Shown piece by piece: positions 59,661-64,000 of a DNA stretch of 64,000 nucleotides. The position numbers and the translations under genes were made by a program. The stretch is from Steromphala cineraria (Eukaryota > Mollusca > Gastropoda > Trochida > Trochidae), in the NCBI GenBank assembly GCA_916613615.1, contig OU744730.1:20710406-20774405 (forward strand), read 5' to 3'. Within the stretch, counting starts at the first letter, position 1; every line of letters begins with the position of its first letter. The notes under the pieces were generated by a model. That model was not told the DNA's origin. It did no database searches and saw nothing but the letters and a program-made list of their open reading frames with translations.

Positions 59661-59959
59661 TTTTCATCTATGAAAATTTCAATGCATACTGAATATGCAC
59701 TTAAAAACTGACTAATACAAATGAATAGATGTATCGCTCTTATTACATTCTTGACAGATTATGTTAGAAAAAACAAAAGTAATTAGCATAATATTTTGAA
59801 TTAACAGTTACATTTTTTAGTTCACAAATAATTATCAGCAATTTGTACCTGTTTGCCTTTGGATTATTCGCCATTATAGTCCTTTGATAATATGCTTCAA
59901 AGCATAAAACTATAATTAAGAGACTTATTAGCTTAATTACCATTATCCAAATATGTTAT
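59661..59959. other. AT-rich spacer
   Basis: AT-rich spacer between two candidate regulatory blocks. Nothing recognised. Confidence 0.4.
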
Positions 59960-60915
59960 CAGTGAGATCATAGACACTTTCATGTTTGCAAAGATGGCAT
60001 CGTCAGACTTAATTGAAGAAAATTAGTCGTCTGTTTACTGCAATTTGGCTTATAATAAGCGAAATGGTGACATTAATAACAGTCCCTAATTACAATATCG
60101 CACAAATAACGCTGGAAATGATTTGTTTGGACATATGAGTAAACCTAGCCCCATTACGTGTGAAGTTCACATTCTTGCCCCCAACTCAACTTAATGACTG
60201 CTATTCATAACATGACTAAATATTGGAATTTTAGGAAATCTTTCAAAGAATCATCTTTAGCAATTATCTCTAGAAATATGTATTCAGTTGAAAACCACCC
60301 CTTTTAGTCCTCACACCAATAAATCTGTATATTTTTCATAATTTCATGCAAATAATATTTGTAAAAAGAGCATAATAGAATTAATAAGTAACATATTCAG
60401 CAATCTTGCCCATTGAAAGTCAAGAATGTCCCGTTGACAAAACGCATCCTTTCTGTGCCTCTGTATGAAAAGGCTGAGAGGTTTTGTATGAGAGCAAGGT
60501 GTGCAACAATGAATGAAAAAGATCAAATGGAGAGAGGTTTTCTCCTCCCGATTCACAGGTGTGAATCTGCAAACAAGGTTATGAATATCTCATCAGCATC
60601 CGGAATACCCTCACACAAGCTTGTATGATATATCGTGACTTCATAGCAGGCTCAACAAAGCCCCTCTCTGTGGTAAACACCAACCATGGGATCAAATTTT
60701 GCACCCTGATGATTTTGTATACAGCTCATTTACAACAAGGTTCATCACATAATGGCTGGGATTGAGAAGAGGGGGAAAGGCTACCCTTCCAATCAATTCC
60801 CTCTCTCAGTTTGGGCTAATATTTAGCATTGCGGATGTATGAAAGTTGATCCTTGTGTTCATCTGTTCCCGCTGAGGCCAGAAATTGTTGTCATCAATTA
60901 TTGCTGGACAGTTGG
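59960..60915. promoter_or_regulatory. Candidate conserved non-coding regulatory blocks
   Basis: Two repeat-free patches (about 59960-60200 and 60400-60915) with GACATTAATAACAG, CCCTAATTACAATATCGC, CCATGGGATCAAATTTTGC and GTCATCAATTATTGCTGG. The 71-codon plus-strand frame at 60413-60628 has Met/Arg/Lys-rich content but no domain. Confidence 0.38.
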
Positions 60916-60981
60916 TGTAACAGTTCATAAGGGGACAGTTCAGAGGTTATACAGTGCACTTTCTAATCTTCATCAAATCAA

Positions 60982-61133
60982 AGGTTCTCAAAGTTACTGA
61001 GATTACCAATTTCTGATAGGAATACAAGGAAGGGTTCTCAAAAGTACTGAGATTACCAATTTCTGATAGGAATACAAGGAAGGGTTCTCAAAGTTAGTGA
61101 GATTACCAATTTCTGATAGGAATACAAGGAAGA
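60982..61133 (+). repeat. 50-bp tandem repeat, three units
   Basis: GATTACCAATTTCTGATAGG occurs at 61001, 61051 and 61101, with GGTTCTCAAA before it and AATACAAGGAAG after it. Units differ by only one or two bases. Confidence 0.93.
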
Positions 61134-62029
61134 AAGTTACAATAGAAACTAGTAATACCTTCGTTCATAACCAATCTGAGTGGCTGGATATAACAAGAGA
61201 TTATCAAAAGCTATAATTCCAATCATTGGCTATAGATAAACTAAAGCAGTGATATTCAAGAGAAGCCTCCGTATTGTTGATTGAACAACTGTCATTTCTC
61301 CATTTTTCCATTCGCAACATTCTCATTGGCCATAACATTCTCAAGCTTATGCCATCAATCTGTAAAATTGCCTGAAACTTTGGAAAGATTATTTACACGA
61401 AAACCTACACTTACATCTAACTTCTTATCATTAAGAACAATTGACTTATAATTGTGTAATGATTTGATACCATGTAAGGAGTCAAATAAATGTTTTTTTA
61501 CTCATTGACATTCAAGAATTCAAAGTAAATACGGGAGACAATTTGAATATAATTGCTTTCACAATTGAAACTTGACAGTTTGGAGTTAATTATTTATTGC
61601 CTCTTTCTAACACCACTTTAATAATATTTGATTTCTCTACATAGCTATCAAAGCTCAAACAGAATCTACTTTCTGAAGTCAATTTTAACAACAAAGAAGT
61701 TGTTTTCCGGAAAAACTTCTTTTCTTTTGAATGTCACTTTGGAAAGCACTTCAAAATTCTATTTTCATCTTTGAGTAAGCTTAACATTATAAAAACTTAT
61801 TTTAGTCATGTGGGTTGTAAAAGTTCTTCTTCTTCACAGAATATTTTGAAATGCTAAATTTACAAAACATGAATGATGTACATGACCCATGACCTTTAAA
61901 CTCAATTAATCTCATTACAGAGATCCTGCAATCCTTGAAATATGTCACAATTATAACATTAATTTGTAATACAAAAGTCATATAGGTGAATATGGCCACT
62001 TATGCAATGTGACAATTGTATTTTCCAGA
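61134..62029. other. AT-rich intergenic DNA
   Basis: Nothing recognised. Confidence 0.5.
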
Positions 62030-62205
62030 CAACCAATTCCGACCGCAGCAATTTAGATATTTAACCAGAGGAAGTGTAGCATACCACGTGGAAGTTGGGA
62101 CCTCAATTCAAATGTCATCGCTTCATTAAGCAAATCACTTTGTAATTCAGCTTATAAAATGATACTTAATTGGGCGAGGAAACACATCCAATTGACAGTA
62201 GTTAC
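62030..62205. promoter_or_regulatory. Short candidate conserved non-coding element
   Basis: About 175 repeat-free bases with GACCGCAGCAATTTAGATAT, CATACCACGTGGAAG (CACGTG E-box at about 62084), CTTTGTAATTCAGC and GATACTTAATTGGGCG. This resembles the larger blocks in texture. Confidence 0.35.
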
Positions 62206-63636
62206 ACTATTATCAACAGTTTTTTGCTGCATAGTTTTTTCTCATGAAATATTGTGATAGCTATATGTCATGTGACTGTGACTGATACATAATGACGAAT
62301 GTAAGAGGTCCAAAGAAATGCCTTGTCGAAATAAACTAAGGTACAAACACCCCAGGTCATCTAATGTTTGTGAAAAGGGTCAGCAATAGATAAAAGACAT
62401 AATGTTGTTATGGGGATCTGTGCACATTAAGGTATCTGCATGCATGTGCCTGAGTTAATCTGCATGTGGAGGATCAACAACTGAAGCAACTTGTTGTGCA
62501 GAGAAACATACAAACAATATTTGACATTGCTCTTAAATATTTCACAATCATGCTTACAAGAACAAAACTTAAGACAAGAAATAGATGATATAATAATACC
62601 TATAACCCTTAACCCGTGCACAACCTCTCTTTAACCAATAGCAACTCTTGGATTATTCTAACTATTGTCATTCAGAATATTTAGGCACTTCAGAATCAAA
62701 GTGTTAAATGTAACTATCAACCCATAGCCAAAGTGCAGTTCTGAATCATGAAAAGCTACCTAAATCTGTGTTTTTTAAACCCATACAAGATGAACTCACA
62801 ACTGTAAAACTAGCTGTTAAATGCTGCCACAAAGTTAGACACAGAGTTTTACACAATCAACTAAATAATTGCCTTTGCATGCTTAGTCGATTTCATACTT
62901 TGTTTTTATTTTTTCATGTCAAGATGCAAATTTATATGACTATGTAACCATTTCGGGGAAAAAAAAAAACAACCAAAAAAAAACCCTAAATGATTGCTCT
63001 TGGCAAATCAACTAAATAATTGTCTGGGAACAAAACTAAATTGAACTCATATGTTTGAAGGGGCATTAGCATTCTTGGAAGTTTTATTTTTTCAAATGTT
63101 CTTTTCATATCAAATCATGACAAAAAAAACGTCTAAGGGTCAAGCATCTCATAGCAAAATTTCAACAAGTACCATCAATTCTGGTTCATTGTGAGATATT
63201 CTTGTAAGTTCCATATATGAGTTAATGAAGTTTGCCAGACAAGTAGCTGATAGCCTAAGATAACTGCTGCTTGTGTGAAAGTATCTGATATTTAGATTGT
63301 CAATCTAGTTTATTCCAACTAATGAAGAACCAGAATTATCATTAGAATCAGTTTGTAATGGATACATTTTCATTAACTTCCACAAACTTGACACATAAAA
63401 ATCGGGACTGATCTCATCTACAGCACTAATTACCTTTCATTAATTTTTTGTCAATCAATCAGATTTCTTAGTGACCCACTTTATGTAACTATCAGACAAT
63501 CAATACCAACATGATGCAATAGAGCTTGACTGAGTGCTTTATTATTTGCACTTGGACCTAAATAACAGAAAAAGAACATTTTGGTGCAATGTTCCAACAG
63601 ATCGTTTGGTCAAAAAGTACTTCCATCAGCTAAAGA
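62206..63636. other. AT-rich intergenic DNA
   Basis: No gene or repeat family recognised. Short A-rich runs at about 62959 and 62977. Confidence 0.5.
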
Positions 63637-63745
63637 AAAGGGGTGAGGTGAGGTGGTGAAGTGAGGTGAGGTGGTGGAGGTGAGGTGAGGTGGTGGAAGT
63701 GAGGTGGTGGAGGTGAGGTGAGGTGAGGTGAGGTGAGGTGAGGTT
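63637..63745. repeat. (GGTGA)n pentanucleotide array, an expanded SINE tail
   Basis: About 105 bases of GAGGTG/AGGTGG/GAAGTG variants, read as CACCT repeats on the minus strand. It adjoins the 3' end of the SINE at 63746, and other copies end in short forms of the same motif (GAGGTGA at 9.38 kb, GAGGCGAGGTGA at 36.56 kb). I read it as the SINE's own tail expanded by slippage. Confidence 0.88.
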
Positions 63746-63955
63746 AAACAGAGGTTATGAGACTATTTCAAGACTTATACCACGGCTACTGGTGTTATTG
63801 CAGGGAGAAAGCCCTCTACACGTATCTATTCAGTGAAACCTGCGAGCATTGGCGGGAACTTGGGAAGAATATGTGGTACTGAATTCAGTGTAGCATTGAA
63901 CCCAAATCTTACTGCAAGTAGAACAGTTCTCTACTGCAGACAAAGTCTCATGATG
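63746..63955 (-). mobile_element. SINE copy, head diverged or missing
   Basis: Contains TTATACCACGGCTACTGG, TTATTGCAGGGAGAAAGCCC, GTGAAACCTGCGAGCATTGG, TTCAGTGTAGCATTGAACCC and GTTCTCTACTGCAGACAAAG. No A or B box follows before the window end. It is flanked on the tail side by the pentanucleotide array. Confidence 0.8.
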
Positions 63956-64000
63956 GAAGAATGAAGAGGGGAAACACTTAGAATATAGTTTTTATAGGTT

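Overview
This is a gene-poor, AT-rich window of eukaryotic nuclear DNA, most likely from a marine invertebrate and plausibly a mollusc. I infer this from dispersed short repeats of a style common in molluscan genomes: tRNA-headed SINEs with GTGAG-type tails, elements whose ends read 'AGCTCATC', and repeats carrying GGACGGACG. There is no bacterial gene organisation, operon, CRISPR array or rRNA gene.

Only one protein-coding exon can be defended. It lies on the minus strand at about 55.6-57.65 kb: a 2 kb exon bounded by a good splice acceptor and a textbook splice donor. It encodes a protein with about 500 Ser/Thr/Glu-rich, probably disordered residues followed by a CYTH (thiamine-triphosphatase-like) domain with its catalytic residues intact. 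The domain's last conserved segment must lie in a downstream exon (lower coordinates) that I could not find. The gene also has at least one upstream, probably non-coding, exon.

The rest has two components. (1) Dispersed and tandem repeats. These are SINEs at 9.4, 30.5, 36.6 and 63.8 kb; several small inverted-repeat elements at 0.1-0.5, 8.2, 11.2, 18.1, 18.5-19.0, 23.3-24.0, 26.0, 30.3, 47.7 and 51.7 kb; an 'AGCTC' family at 7.1, 16.9 and 48.8-50.8 kb, whose last copy holds eleven 146-bp units; and minisatellites at 28.5-29.0, 40.1-41.1, 51.9-53.2 and 61.0 kb. (2) Repeat-free blocks with locally higher complexity, many TAATTA/ATTA cores and POU octamers, and no credible reading frame, at about 8.4-9.1, 32.1-33.1, 33.7-34.4, 38.8-39.8, 43.1-43.6, 45.9-46.9, 53.6-54.1, 58.1-59.7, 60.0-60.9 and 62.0-62.2 kb. 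They look like conserved non-coding regulatory elements around a developmental gene.

How the parts may fit: a housekeeping-type enzyme gene sits in a gene desert full of candidate enhancers, which is the layout of a genomic regulatory block. In mammals THTPA lies next to the homeobox gene ZFHX2. My leading, untested hypothesis is that this window belongs to the regulatory territory of a zfh/ZFHX-type gene just outside it, with the CYTH gene as a bystander. No homeobox or zinc-finger exon was seen inside the window.
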